Shown here in pieces: positions 1 to 9,995 of a stretch of 64,000 nucleotides of DNA (position 1 is the first letter of the stretch; every line of letters starts with the position of its first letter). The stretch spans positions 1,058,501 through 1,122,500 of the forward strand of contig JAYKKM010000221.1 in assembly GCA_035772405.1 (NCBI GenBank). The letters are read 5' to 3'. Source of the stretch: Chrysogorgia sp. JL179-B06 (Eukaryota > Cnidaria > Anthozoa > Scleralcyonacea > Chrysogorgiidae). The translations under genes were made by a program, and so were the position numbers. The notes beneath the pieces are model-generated. The model did not search any database, had not been told where the DNA came from, and worked only from the letters and a program-made list of their open reading frames with translations.

Positions 1-19
1 AATATCCATCACAACACTT

Positions 20-640
20 GCTCAGGCTACCCAACCAATTATTTTGCACAATAGAAATAGGAGCAATACCTTTCAACAATGATTATACTGTTCAGAATTT
101 TGAATCAGTCAGACCACAAAATTCCATAAGTAATTTGGGATTAATATCAAGGCCAACACAAACACAAAGGGAGAACATCTGTTGGAAACTTGAGTCAAAA
201 TAGACATCAACATGAATTACACTATATCACCTTCCCAGACCGGTAATAATAATATTATCAGGTGGGGTCTGCACACAGGCTACAACAAGTACAGATTCAC
301 CAGAAACATGTACCGGTAACTTCGTAAGCTTACAAGCTCCAAAACAACCCTTTCCTAGAATGATTCCCTTTTCTTTATCATTCAAAACTGAATTTAGCTG
401 ATCTCTTCTTATAGCTTTTACATTTCTTAACTTTTCACATTTTAAGAATTGTAGTTCTGCACTGCATTTTTTCTCTGGACCTCTTCCTTAGCTTATCATT
501 TTCAGATCTCAAATAAACTACACATGACTTCAGGCTATTAATTGCCTTTTTCCTCTCTCTTCTATTAAATAAAAGTTTCTCCTCCTTTAGTTGTTGTCTT
601 TTCTTTCTATTCTTTTAGTGCTTTCTTTTTTTCCAGATTC
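20..640 (-). pseudogene. decayed protein-kinase-like fragment
   Basis: Read on the minus strand, 640 to about 430 encodes a lysine/glutamate-rich, coiled-coil-like stretch, followed after a frameshift by a segment containing IILGKGCFGACKLTKL, which has the form of a kinase glycine-rich loop. After a short unrelated stretch, minus-strand reading near 180-60 gives PKLLMEFCGL, which resembles the beta5/hinge region of a kinase N-lobe. Stops and frame changes separate the pieces, and no catalytic loop (HRD) or DFG motif lies in the window, though the gene could continue past the left edge. Coiled coil followed by a kinase domain is an architecture found in expanded invertebrate kinase families. 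I infer a degraded host or retrocopied kinase; the kinase assignment rests on two short motifs. Confidence 0.35.
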
Positions 641-659
641 ATATGTATTCTATGTTTGG

Positions 660-2160
660 AAAGATATCAGTAATCATATTTCTAATCTGTACAGTTCTGT
701 TCCTACACAACATCTTCGCACCCACACATCGTGTTTAGGACAGAGTTCCAGAACATGAAAATGTTCTGCTCACAGCCCTGCAGGTTCCCAAAGGGTGTAC
801 AGCACATGTATATCATAGTACAGATCGTAGAAATGTGATTAAATAATATATTTCTAAATCAAACATACACTGTATAACATTGATAGATTTTTTATATACA
901 AGTGTAAAGCTAATTAAGAAACATTATTTTGCTTCAAGGGCAGCATAAGTCATAACCAGAGAATTGTATATGTTGTGCAGTTCTACAAACTCTTAAAACC
1001 TAAAAGTGATCTTATCATCTTACACTCTGGGGAAAAAGGGCCATCTAATCATGTTACAATTTTTCTCCCCCCACCAAATTATAAGAATGATAATAGGATA
1101 ATACATTTCCCTGTCCATTGAATTTCTATCCAATAAGCTGAAATAAACTACCAATGTGTATGTCCAATTGTCCATAATATTTGCAAGTTCAGGCTATTAG
1201 AAATTGTCCGTCTATTTATTTATTAATCCTAAGCTTCCTATACAGTAACTTGTTGAATAACTTTCTCGATATAACTGTCAAAGATTCAATGATAAAAGAT
1301 CTTTAAATCGTAGGCATTAGACAAAATTGCAATAATTAAGTCTTAACTAGCTTAAATAGGAGAAGATTAAACATACACATCAAAATTACCAAAGTTAAAT
1401 ATATTGGAATGTATTAAAAATATGGAAAGTTTAAGACTTACATGCACAGATGAAGCCACGTTGGCGGCAGCCGATACACCTACTCGGGAGAACTAGCTTG
1501 GTTGGGAGAACTATCGGCAGACGATGGCGATTATCATTGTGACTGGATATAACGCCTGGGCCTCGGCTAGTGTTTGGTACATGACGAACATGTACACCAT
1601 AACACCATCTTGTTCATTCTCGCCGTCACTCGCACACTACAAATATAACAAACAGAGAAACTGGAATTTAATACTACAAGGCTCGTATTCGTTTTGTAGC
1701 TTATATACGCAACAATTTGAATAAGCTTAGTAGCGTAATCGACAGTCGAGTGATCAGGTCGACACGGAGAGATCAGCCATGTTCAATGTTGAAAGTTCTT
1801 CCACAGCGGACAATCCAACTACGAGGCGTTTCTTGAACGTATTTCCTGAGAAAAGTAACATCTTATAACACTAAATATTAAGTGAACAAAATACTGTATC
1901 CAACGCGAGTTTAGCGTTATATTTTATCCGATTTTCCTTCTTCATCCCAACGGTCACTTGTAGAATAGGCGCCAAATTCGCAAATAGTTTCTACGCATGC
2001 TCTGAACCTCTAAATGAATATATCGCGGGCGCATACATTCTCGTTCCCAGAGCCCGGGTTGTCTGCGCCGGGTTTTCGAATAGAACATTGTATGATAGAA
2101 ATTGTTAAAAAGTTACAATGTATAAAATTTGCGAAAACGAAAATTTTAACGTGAATTCTT
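660..2160. other. no gene recognised
   Basis: About 1.5 kb of AT-rich DNA with no convincing long ORF, domain or tandem repeat. Some of it may be intron or flank of the SAM-domain exons to the right. A more GC-rich patch at about 1440-1580 could be promoter-like but shows no defining motif. Confidence 0.5.
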
Positions 2161-2162
2161 AC

Positions 2163-2459
2163 CTTCTCTTTAATTACGTCGCTAAGAAATCCCTTAAATT
2201 TCTGGCGAAATTTGAATGGAGGAAAAAAGTGTCTCATTTCTGCGTCAACTTCGTACAACGCTGTCATGTCCTCGCCATTTAATTCTTCACTTTCTACATA
2301 TACAAATATAAAAAATCACATTTATTACACAATATTGATCAAAAAGATAGAACTGCAATATATAGTGTCATTCCAGTAAAAATATCTAATATCGCGAAAC
2401 TTACCGATACGTTCCACGACCTTCTGGGAAATCATGGGACAGCAACCAATCTTTTACTT
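2163..2459 (-). CDS. two exons of a SAM-domain protein
   Basis: Two minus-strand exons join in frame. Exon 2405-2459 (acceptor ttttatgttcag, donor cg/GTAAG) encodes EVKDWLLSHDFPEG, and exon 2163-2289 (acceptor gaaag, donor aag/GTAAGAA) encodes ELNGEDMTALYEVDAEM and then FFPPFKFRQKF. Splice phases agree: two bases are left by the first exon and one is supplied by the second. The pattern W-L plus NGEDMTAL plus FPPFKFRQKF matches a sterile alpha motif domain, a roughly 65-residue protein-interaction or oligomerisation module. Upstream and downstream exons were not identified, so the protein's wider architecture is unknown. It could be a live host gene or a gene fragment. Confidence 0.5.
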
Positions 2460-2694
2460 CTGAACATAAAAATGTTGTCTGGAAGCATCCATATTGATGT
2501 AGCACGATGTAGCTGGTTAAGTCTAACTCGCAAAACGGTTCAAATGTATGATGTATCTACTAACCAGAATGGCCCATATTTATACTATTGTCTTACTGGC
2601 CAAACATGCCACTTGAAAGACAGATGATATTCTCGACCAATAAAAACTATCGAGAAGATAATATCAATTCTTTCACGCACGTCGCTTTAACACG

Positions 2695-3215
2695 CGCGAG
2701 CCGATTACACAGGGAGAACTATTTGGCAAGAGAGTCGATTTGAGACACGTGGTCGAATCGACTTGAAACGCGCGAGTCGATTTGACACGTGCGAGTCGAT
2801 TTGACTCGCGCGAGTCGATTTGACACGCGTTAGTCGACTTGACAATTGACATGAGTCGATTTGAAACTCGAGGGTCGATATGACACGCGGGCGTCGATTT
2901 GAAGAACTGGAGCTAAATTGGCACGCGGGAGTCGATTTGACAGCGGAGTCGATTTGCCACTGCGAGTCGATTTGACAAGTGGGTCGATTTGACATGTGTA
3001 AGAGCCGATTCAGAAAAAGAGAGCCAAAATGTATTCATTGGGGGCTGATATGGACATCATAAGTAGCGCTGCAAGTGGAGCCGTAACAGCCCCGGGAATG
3101 AGAGTCGTTTTGATCTGTGGGGCTGAATTGGAAAACGGTGGGGCTGAATCGAAAAATGGCAGGGCTGTTTTGGAAACGGGTAGGGCCAAATTGGCTTTTT
3201 AGTGTACCTGAAATG
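2695..3215. repeat. degenerate minisatellite of GTCGATTTGACACG units
   Basis: Roughly 17-20-bp units built on GAGTCGATTTGACACGCG repeat from about 2700 to 3000, then decay into GGGGCTGAATTGGAAAACGG-type units to about 3200. The translated ORF across it is a repeat artefact. It directly abuts the truncated left side of element A, so it may be a rearranged end of that element or an independent satellite. Confidence 0.8.
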
Positions 3216-3338
3216 GCCCTGTTAGTGTCGATCTAGCTCTTGAATCCCAAAATGGCTTTCACGTAGGGCCTTTCACTTTTCATGTGCAGTTCCCTTGTAA
3301 GAAATTTGGGGTCGTTTCAACCCTTTTTCATTTACAGT

Positions 3339-3500
3339 GCAAGCAATGCCAAATTTTTTCAGCAAGCTTACCAGATGGCAACAAAAGAACCGTATTCTTA
3401 CATATTTGTTGACCTAACACCAACATGTCCCGATGAAATACGACTTCGATCCGGAATCTTCCCGACAGACACTCATTACGTCTACCAACCTCGCGTATAA
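3339..3500 (+). pseudogene. C-terminal remnant of Polinton packaging ATPase
   Basis: The reading frame after about 3339 encodes FFQQAYQMATKEPYSYIFVD and a proline- and arginine-rich tail ending at 3500. This resembles the extreme C-terminus of the FtsK/HerA (A32-like) packaging ATPases of Polintons. The Walker A and B regions are absent: the upstream DNA is minisatellite, so only the last 50 or so residues survive. Its place just before the two small plus-strand ORFs agrees with usual Polinton gene order. A TTTCATTTACAG acceptor-like string lies immediately upstream and is probably coincidental. The assignment rests on context and a short tail. Confidence 0.45.
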
Positions 3501-3535
3501 AAACATGGGGCAGTCAAAGGTGTATTCATTTGAGG

Positions 3536-3865
3536 ATGTCCCGCCATGTGAGAAGGAACCACAATGTTTTAAAAGTATTGGCCAAGTGTAAACCTTCCAT
3601 GCGAAAAGCGATCATAAAAGCTGCAGATACAGATTTATTGGAAGCCATAACCGAGTGCCTATTGAACATTTGCCGTGAAACGATTAAAATCAGTCCAAAA
3701 ACGTATAAAAAGCTTACACCATACTCAGATCACATTGAGGCTGTTGCTGATAAGAGAAACCCGATCACGAAAAGAAGGAGGGTTATTCTACAAAACGGAG
3801 ACGGATTCTTACCTTTTCTACTCGCTCCTGTCTTAGAACAATTAGCGAGCTTTCTAACCAAATAA
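3536..3865 (+). CDS. small conserved Polinton basic protein with hydrophobic tail
   Basis: An intact 109-residue ORF starting at ATG 3536 (an in-frame TTG six bases earlier is not a plausible eukaryotic start). It has a basic N-terminus, a cluster KRRRVILQNGDGFL near residues 80-93, and a hydrophobic C-terminal LLAPVLEQLASFL. This small protein with a GFLPFLLAP-type tail is familiar beside the capsid block of animal Polintons/adintoviruses. Its function is not established; the basic body plus hydrophobic tail is reminiscent of small virion or membrane-active proteins. The stop overlaps the next start as TAATG (3863-3867), indicating a tightly packed transcription unit. Confidence 0.7.
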   Translation: MSRHVRRNHNVLKVLAKCKPSMRKAIIKAADTDLLEAITECLLNICRETIKISPKTYKKLTPYSDHIEAVADKRNPITKRRRVILQNGDGFLPFLLAPVLEQLASFLTK

Positions 3866-4590
3866 TGGAGCATGTCAAAAGACTGGTTCTGGTCCCTGAA
3901 CACATGACTACAAAGAAACCCTTGGTTCTTCCACTGACTGCTCAAGTGAACCAATTGGACTCGGAAATGGACAATTTGCTGCAACGTCAAGATATAACAC
4001 AAGACGATAAAGTGAAGTTGTATAATCAGACCTTTCAACGCTATCTCAATTATTATGACAAACGAATGCATCGGCCTGTTCCTGTAAGTATTGCCCACAC
4101 CCAACCTATCGCAGCAGAAGAAACAGACCCCGAACCTTCAACAGAGACAATGCCTGAACCACCTGGAGAAATCGAGAGTGATATCATAGAAAGTGTACCA
4201 TCCACGATGAAATCAAGAGCTGCACAACTGATAAAGAAGATAAAAGAAAATAAAGATGTGGTTGGTTGGAACGATCAAGGGCAGATGGTTTTTGAAGGAA
4301 GAACTATTCCGGGTACTAACGTCATTGATTTAGTCAACGATACTCTGCGCCAAAGAAAGAATTTCAACCCTGCAGGATGGCAACTGTTCGCAAAAGCTTT
4401 AGGACGTTTGAATGTACCCGAAGGAATCGTCAGAAACGAAGAGCGTCTACATTTGGTGAAGGAATATAGGAACAAGCCTTCATCTGCTTCTAGCGACCCC
4501 CCTCTGACGCCCTCACTACAGTTTCCAGGGGAACCAATGAAACCAAGAAAGAAACGTAGAAACAAAAATCCATATAAATGGCATTCATAA
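3865..4590 (+). CDS. conserved Polinton protein of unknown function (PY-like)
   Basis: A complete 241-residue ORF. The N-terminal 75 residues are predicted helical (LYNQTFQRYLNYYDKRM), followed by an acidic, proline-rich linker at about 80-115, a conserved module with WNDQGQMVFEGRTIPGTNV and DLVNDTLRQRKNFNPAGW at about 135-175, and a very basic C-terminus rich in K and R ending KWHS. This arrangement recurs beside the preceding small ORF in animal Polintons. The basic tail suggests nucleic-acid or virion-core binding, but no function is known. It begins one base into the stop of the upstream ORF. Confidence 0.7.
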   Translation: MEHVKRLVLVPEHMTTKKPLVLPLTAQVNQLDSEMDNLLQRQDITQDDKVKLYNQTFQRYLNYYDKRMHRPVPVSIAHTQPIAAEETDPEPSTETMPEPPGEIESDIIESVPSTMKSRAAQLIKKIKENKDVVGWNDQGQMVFEGRTIPGTNVIDLVNDTLRQRKNFNPAGWQLFAKALGRLNVPEGIVRNEERLHLVKEYRNKPSSASSDPPLTPSLQFPGEPMKPRKKRRNKNPYKWHS

Positions 4591-4653
4591 TCTTTTTTTG
4601 TAAACATTTTATTGAATAAATATTTTTTACAATTATAACGTGTCTTTTTATTC

Positions 4654-5115
4654 TTACACAAAATACCATTTACGTATAAAATTACGAACTAATGTATCGT
4701 TCCACTCCTTTTGATCAGTAAACATGCTAACAATAGTTGACATGGGAATATTTCTACTTCGATGTAAAGCATACAATAAACAGTATTGTCCACACACACG
4801 AGACCACGGTGACTGTAAAGTCTTTTCATTCCAAGTAAATGTACTGCTATGATCTTGTAGAAAGGTTTGAAAGTTTCTGCTGTAAAATTCTGGGCTTCGT
4901 CCATAAGAGTCGAATAATTCGCCTTTTCCATCCGATGTGATGTAAATAGCTACCCAATGTGTACCAGGTCCATCGCTGGGATCCACGTTTATAATAAAAC
5001 CTCTAGGTCTTTTCTGTATCTGACTTGGTAAACGATCCGAGGGTGAAACATCGGTAAACACTGATTTGGCATATGGATCACTTTGTAAGACACGTAGCAG
5101 TTGACGTGTGTTCAT
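4654..5115 (-). CDS. PRO: adenain-type cysteine protease (element A)
   Basis: Adenovirus-type maturation protease of the C5/C48 fold, expected to cleave capsid and core precursors in the particle. Visible catalytic elements in the right order: GTHWVAIYI (histidine), GELFDSYGRSP (acidic residue), and SRVCGQYCLLYAL (nucleophilic cysteine in a CGQYC setting, preceded by a tryptophan-containing loop). At 153 residues from MNTRQLLRV it is slightly shorter than adenain (about 200) but matches Polinton proteases. I place the start at 5115 because that ATG lies one base after the TAA of the capsid ORF; an upstream ATG at 5133 would overlap the capsid gene. No lesion is visible. Confidence 0.88.
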   Translation of the reverse strand: MNTRQLLRVLQSDPYAKSVFTDVSPSDRLPSQIQKRPRGFIINVDPSDGPGTHWVAIYITSDGKGELFDSYGRSPEFYSRNFQTFLQDHSSTFTWNEKTLQSPWSRVCGQYCLLYALHRSRNIPMSTIVSMFTDQKEWNDTLVRNFIRKWYFV

Positions 5116-5116
5116 T

Positions 5117-6462
5117 TTAGCTTCTGAAGTCACTTAGCACGTTACGGCTGGCATCAATCTCGATAAGATTTTGAAATTCTCCAAGCACCACGATATTTAT
5201 AGCCCCAGTTAGAGCCGTAGCGAACTTGCATTCTAGGGAGACGTTCCCATCCCTGATAGGTTGAAAATGATCTCCAACACATAGATCAGCTGTTAAATCA
5301 AACACGTACAGGGTATATCCATTTCCATACTCGTCTCGAGTAATACCGTTGCCTTGATTCTGAAACATCTTGTTGGTACCAGCATACAGCGTTTGGAATG
5401 CTGAAACATAGTTGGTCCCTGTTGCTCTGGCGAACTTTAGGTGAAGTGGTTTGCCAGGTCGGTGTTCTCCATTCACTGATAATGCAAGAAATGTTGTGTC
5501 GTAGTTCTTAAAATTGAAAGGATTCTTGTTATAAACTCCGTTATAAGCATCTGCATCCACCATCCCAATCACGACTCTATCGTGAAGAAGTCCTTGGAAT
5601 ATATTCTGTTGATCTCCAGACATGTTTCCCGTTGGTACGGAGAACACTTTGCAGTTTACACGATTAATAGGGTACTTGGCTGTGATGTGTTGAAGGGCCT
5701 GTGTATGACCTATCATTGTAGTGGACGAAACGTTAACACGGCGAGCGCGAAACACGCATTCTTCCAGAACCACTTTAAAACCAGGAGCTTCTGCTGATGA
5801 AACCAGGCAAAGGGAGCTCTTGATCTCACTAGCTTGAGCTTGATCGGCACAGCACCAAGAATATATCGTTCTTGCGCGAACAGATCCGAATGAATTCTTC
5901 CTTCCATCGCCACAGACTTGCTTAGGCTTGTATGTGCGTGACGTTCCTTTAATCCTTTGTTCGCATCGGCAACTTCTGCTAGTGGATTGACGGCATCCAT
6001 CCGTCCAGCCTGGTCTTTGTAGAACAACGCTGATGTTAAGTGAGACGATTTAGCGTCTTTGCTAAAGTTCAATACAGTTTCTATATATGCTCGGTAGGGA
6101 TACGAAGTGGTTGAGGGTGTGACCAGTTTGTTGTTCAGATAAACTTCCACTTGAGAAAATAAGGCATGCAGCCATAAATTAACAGGACCCATTTGGGCGG
6201 TGTCAGCTAAGTTAGTTCCATCTCCATTCGTTATCTTTGCTTTTACGTGAAGGTAACTGTTTGCCAAATCGGTGTAGACTTCAGAATTTGCAGCACAGAG
6301 AAACTCGATAGTGTCCGAAGTTCCAATGCTAGAAAGAGGATCGATGTCTTCCCAAAATCCTTTATTCATTTCAACTTGAGTGTCAGGAACAGAAAATAAG
6401 TCCAGTTCAGATTTTCCACACGAACAGGAATCTTTATGTAAAGTCTCGTAGCCTTGTGCCAT
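5117..6462 (-). pseudogene. MCP: Polinton double-jelly-roll major capsid protein, frameshifted
   Basis: Major capsid protein of the adintovirus/Polinton type, the family often labelled F54H12.2-like in databases. The N-terminal part (6462 to about 5760) has the typical opening with a CSCGKSELDLFSVPDTQVE segment, then the WEDIDPLSS and VEVYLNNKLVTPSTTSYPYR regions of the first jelly roll. The C-terminal part continues in another frame (about 5773-5117) with GDQQNIFQGLLHDRVVIGMV and a closing strand rich in hydrophobics. One frameshift near 5750-5790 separates them, so full-length protein cannot be made. Combined length of about 445 residues is normal for the family. The start shares a base with the stop of the upstream pX-like gene (TAATG, 6460-6464). 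Confidence 0.88.
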
Positions 6463-6908
6463 TATTTAAGAAAAGTAGGTTTTTCTGGAGATGTTTTCCG
6501 CCTCTTGGTCTGTGAGCGACTGGTAGATTTCGATGAGGCATTGGTTTTTAAGGATGCCTTGCGTTTGCGACCGCCTCCTGATTGGTTACTCATCAGTTGT
6601 TTAGCACCCTGCCGAGCTATATCTTTGACGACTGCGACACCACGACCTTTGACAGCTTGCTTCACACTTTTCCCGGCCAGAACATCTTGACCGACATCTG
6701 TCGCCACTTGCAGAGCTCGCTTTCCAATCGCTTGTACTCCTCGTTTTACCAGAGGTATTGCATATCGGGCAATACTTTTAAAGAAACTTCCAATACCGTA
6801 GCCTCTTTGAATCCGTGCACCTCTAAAACCAGATAGACTTCCACCTCGTTGTCCTCGTAAATAATATTGTTGAAACTGCTTTGCATCTGGAACGATTCTA
6901 GCTCTCAT
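6462..6908 (-). CDS. pX/core-like basic virion protein
   Basis: An intact, strongly basic 148-residue ORF between the capsid and penton genes, the normal slot for the adenovirus pX-like core protein of adintoviruses. It has a glycine/arginine-rich N-terminus (GGSLSGFRGARIQRGYGIGS), an amphipathic helical region at about residues 42-60 (FFKSIARYAIPLVKRG) and a lysine/arginine/serine-rich C-terminus. Such proteins bind packaged DNA or, in the pVI type, membranes; the sequence alone does not separate the two. The ATG lies two bases after the penton stop and the stop overlaps the capsid start, so the three genes look cotranscribed. Confidence 0.75.
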   Translation of the reverse strand: MRARIVPDAKQFQQYYLRGQRGGSLSGFRGARIQRGYGIGSFFKSIARYAIPLVKRGVQAIGKRALQVATDVGQDVLAGKSVKQAVKGRGVAVVKDIARQGAKQLMSNQSGGGRKRKASLKTNASSKSTSRSQTKRRKTSPEKPTFLK

Positions 6909-6910
6909 CT

Positions 6911-7665
6911 TTAAATAAAATACGGTGATCTGCTCTGTTTAAAGTGAAGTGTCACGATGGACTTCCCGAAACCAAATGACACGTTTTCGTTTTTGTCGTC
7001 CTTTATATCTATTTCGATCGTCTCGAATGATTTCACCTTCAGGGGGACATATTGTAAGTTGCGAAAACTAACGTTAACATTTTCCCCGTATTTTCCTTTC
7101 GTATTCACAATTCGTAGAAGAGGCACTTTGACGTCGCCGACAAATTGTGCATCCACCACATTTGTGTAGAGGTAAATAGATGCAAAACCTGCGTTTATAT
7201 CTGCTACGTAGGGACTCGTTGTTTTCTTCGTAATCACTGTATCCTGCTCGAATCCTAAAGCCGTTGCGATATCACCCGAGAACCATACCATTGCGCCTTT
7301 TTCACATCGACTATCACTTTGAGCGTATTTTTATTATATGTAAACTTGATCTTAGCTTGTCCTTCTTTCGTCATGGAATGGTTTAAATCTTTAACCAGGT
7401 TTGTAACACTGTTGTATTGTGTGCCTTGAATGATGCCCACTTCATCTGGACCTGTGCCAATGCCGTTGTAGAGAAAGGTTTGCTGATTGCCTTCGCGTAT
7501 CGTGCTCCATGTATGAGGATAATTAAACTCGGAAAGGGCTACTTCCCAGTCCCCTGTCAGCTCTAACGTTTCGGCTAGCTTCACTTTAAAATTCGCTACC
7601 GTATTATCAGGGAAATATTTCATAGAACTATTACTTGGGAGCGTCAGATAAAACTGTGTTGCCAT
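6911..7665 (-). pseudogene. penton-like minor capsid protein, frameshifted
   Basis: The N-terminal part starts MATQFYLTLPSNSSM at 7665 and contains WEVALSEFNYPHTW, hallmarks of the single-jelly-roll penton/minor capsid protein of Polintons, which plugs the five-fold vertices. The C-terminal part, read in another frame from about 7290, contains NVSFRNLQYVPLKVKSFETI and GFGKSIVTLHFKQS, the usual closing strands. A frameshift near 7255-7290 separates the parts. Combined length of about 250 residues is normal. An upstream in-frame ATG at 7692 exists, but the family start fits 7665. Confidence 0.82.
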
Positions 7666-7714
7666 CTCGATGAGTAAGACACAAATGAACACAAGTTATA
7701 AGATTCACACACTT

Positions 7715-8797
7715 TTATTTCGAAATATGTTTTACATTATCAGCCGGTACCCAATAATTAAAATCATTTGAGTAACCTAACCATTTTACAAGATATTATT
7801 TGTGTTTACCACGCATGCGAGACTTAATCACATTTTCTACTCTAAAAAAGTCAGTGTCTTTCTTGATAATGCTTTGCAACTCTTGTTCGTAAAATGTTCC
7901 CTCTAACTCCTCGTCGTGATAATCGGATATTTTATACACTGGTGATCTTCTAGGTATACGCTTCGTTATGGTGAAAACTTCTTCGGTCCAGCTGGGTAAG
8001 TAACCTTTCTTGAATGTTCGTCTGGCTTTTCTGATTCGCACTTGATCACCCTCGTTAAATTTATACTTGATGGGCGCGCTTGACTCGTTTCCGTACAATC
8101 GTTGCCACACCATGCTTTCATTCTCGTGATTCACATCAACTGGTTTCATTCCAATACTCCGATGTCGCGAATGGTTATAGGAATACACCAACTTTTGTAG
8201 CACATCCATATACTTTACTGTATTCTTAGCTGTAAAATATTTCCACATCTTTCCCTTAAGCGTTCGATTGAATCGTTCCACAATAGACGCTTTGGTGTCG
8301 TTGTGCGTGGTGAAAAACCAAATGTTGTAATCTTTCAAAAGCTTCTGAAATGGTCTGTTGGTAAATTCAGTTCCTTTATCGGTATGAAGTTTCTCGGGAC
8401 GTCTGCCTTTCTTACATATCTTCTTAAAGGCTTTAATCAGATTTTCTCCGGACTTTGTTTTCAATGGTTCTACCCACGCATACTTGGATAAGACATCAAT
8501 GACGGTTAACATGTATTTATAACCATTGTTTGCTTTACTCAACGAATCCATAATGACCAGATCAGCCTCCCACATTTCGTCCATTGCTCCGACAATAACT
8601 CTATTTCTCTTAAAACGATGTCGTACTGGTTTATGCAAAGTATATGTGTCTTGTTGTTTTAACCAGGTTTTTATCTCGTTTCGCGATAGTTTAAATTTCC
8701 CGTCATTTTTTACGACATGGTAAATAGCATCGATGCCGCCAAAACTTGCCGGACTTTCTGGGCTGTAATACAGATCGTGGAGATACTGTTCCGCCAT
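7715..8797 (-). pseudogene. INT: Polinton integrase with premature stop before the chromodomain
   Basis: Retroviral-type DDE integrase. The core triad is visible as WEADLVIMDS (D), LHTDKGTEFTN (D) and IVERFNRTLKGKMW (E), followed by a C-terminal SH3-like barrel (FNEGDQVRIRKARRTFKKGY). The open frame stops at TAA 7796-7798 after GKHK. Reading past that stop in the same frame gives YLVKWLGYSNDFNYWVPADN and a second stop at 7715, which is the second half of a chromodomain; the beginning of it (FFRVENVIKSRMRG) lies before the stop. The TAA is therefore a point lesion removing the targeting domain, while the catalytic core remains open. Position near the element end is typical for Polintons. Confidence 0.85.
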
Positions 8798-9323
8798 CTA
8801 ACTCAGATTGCTGAATCACAATCTTGCCACCACAGCAAGCCGATACGCAGCGAATACGTCTGAAAATATTTCGAAGTGTGATATAAGGTAGACGTCTAGG
8901 AAGACAGGAGCAAGGCATGATCTTCACTCTACAAGGGTTTGATGTAAAATGAAAAATCTTTCACTGAACAACATGATATAAACACTCTAAAACACACACC
9001 TTCTCCTCAACAATCTCCACAAAGCAATTTTACGCCGTCTTTATCAGTAAATTATTTACACGCATCTCTTGAAAGAACTGATCGGAATAGACGTAAACTT
9101 CATTTGAACCACGTTTCTTTAGCAGTATCGGTCTTTCGTGCACAACGTTCATTGGATTCCACCCCACGCATTCGCCTTTACCTTTTGATTACTTTTCTCA
9201 TTCAAACTAATTAACTAATATTCAAATCAGGCATAAAGTTGTTGAAGCACAGCAGACTAATGACTTTTTAATGGCTTCCTCTCATTCAAAACCAATATAT
9301 ATTCAAATCAGGCGTTAGCAACG
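8798..9323. other. junction between elements A and B
   Basis: No ORF is recognised. A degenerate direct repeat is visible: a block with CTCATTCAAA and ATTCAAATCAGGC occurs near 9196-9232 and again near 9287-9316. The right terminus of element A and the left terminus of element B should lie here, but I cannot identify inverted-repeat ends because the partner end of A is missing. Confidence 0.4.
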
Positions 9324-9722
9324 TTAAAGCATCCATAACGACAGCGTCGTTAATAAAACTAGGCAAGTAAGCTGTTTAAACCGCGACAGTTTCTTCACCG
9401 GTTTATATTTCGCCAAGTCCACGCGTCTAAAAACTTCAACAGTTCTTGCCACAGCTTCTCGAACTGTTTCGGAGTCACAAGAATCGCTAAGTTTCGACAC
9501 TAGTGTTAAATAAGCGATAATTCTTCCAAAATGCACAACATCCATCTTTTGGTAAATATCGTGTAAATTATTCGGCAAGTTATCTCCACTTATTTGAACG
9601 GCAAGATACTCATACAAGTCCTCATGCTCTCGAAGATATTCGTTCATATAAAAACATAAAGTATCTTTGTCTATTTCGATATTATTTCTTCGCAATTCAT
9701 TCCAAATCGTTTGCTCAGCCAT
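9324..9722 (-). CDS. putative Bcl-2-like protein with C-terminal anchor
   Basis: A 132-residue all-helical-looking ORF. Residues 60-72 (MDVVHFGRIIAYL) resemble the BH1 signature, which in Bcl-2 proteins is an NWGR(I/V) motif followed by hydrophobics; here the W is F. A hydrophobic tail (LTCLVLLTTLSLWML, about 118-132) matches the tail anchor that places Bcl-2 proteins in the mitochondrial outer membrane, with basic residues just before it. Length fits compact viral Bcl-2 homologues. I see no clear BH2 tryptophan. Start at 9722 (MAEQTIW) is preferred to 9752. It lies divergent from the thymidine kinase; viruses often carry Bcl-2 homologues to block apoptosis. The assignment is an inference from one motif plus the tail. 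Confidence 0.45.
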   Translation of the reverse strand: MAEQTIWNELRRNNIEIDKDTLCFYMNEYLREHEDLYEYLAVQISGDNLPNNLHDIYQKMDVVHFGRIIAYLTLVSKLSDSCDSETVREAVARTVEVFRRVDLAKYKPVKKLSRFKQLTCLVLLTTLSLWML

Positions 9723-9995
9723 GGCGCCAAAATGAAATATTCCTGCCAACAACTCGACTATTTATCTTCCTCGGCTAGGGTTCGGACGCCTTTCGGAACC
9801 CGAGCTCATAATAACAATACACCAAATGCTAATCAGGCTAGACAAAAGAAAGGTACTTACAGTTCACCTAGTGCTGGTCCAAACGGGGTCATTAAGCCCC
9901 GCACTCTACTACTAACGCCTATGCATGCGAAACGTGTGAAGGTGTGTTCGAACGCAGGCACGCATTTCACTAAAAAATCTCAGAGTATAGTAACC

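Noticed and set aside
1524..1724. 66-codon ORF in the left flank
   Set aside because: No motif, no splice context, composition like its surroundings.
2705..2995. 96-codon ORF on the minus strand rich in S, R and Q
   Set aside because: It is a translation of the GTCGATTTGAC minisatellite.
9711..9995. N-terminal extension of the thymidine kinase ORF
   Set aside because: Type II thymidine kinases begin close to the P-loop; ATG 9996 is better placed, and the extension overlaps the divergent Bcl-2-like start.
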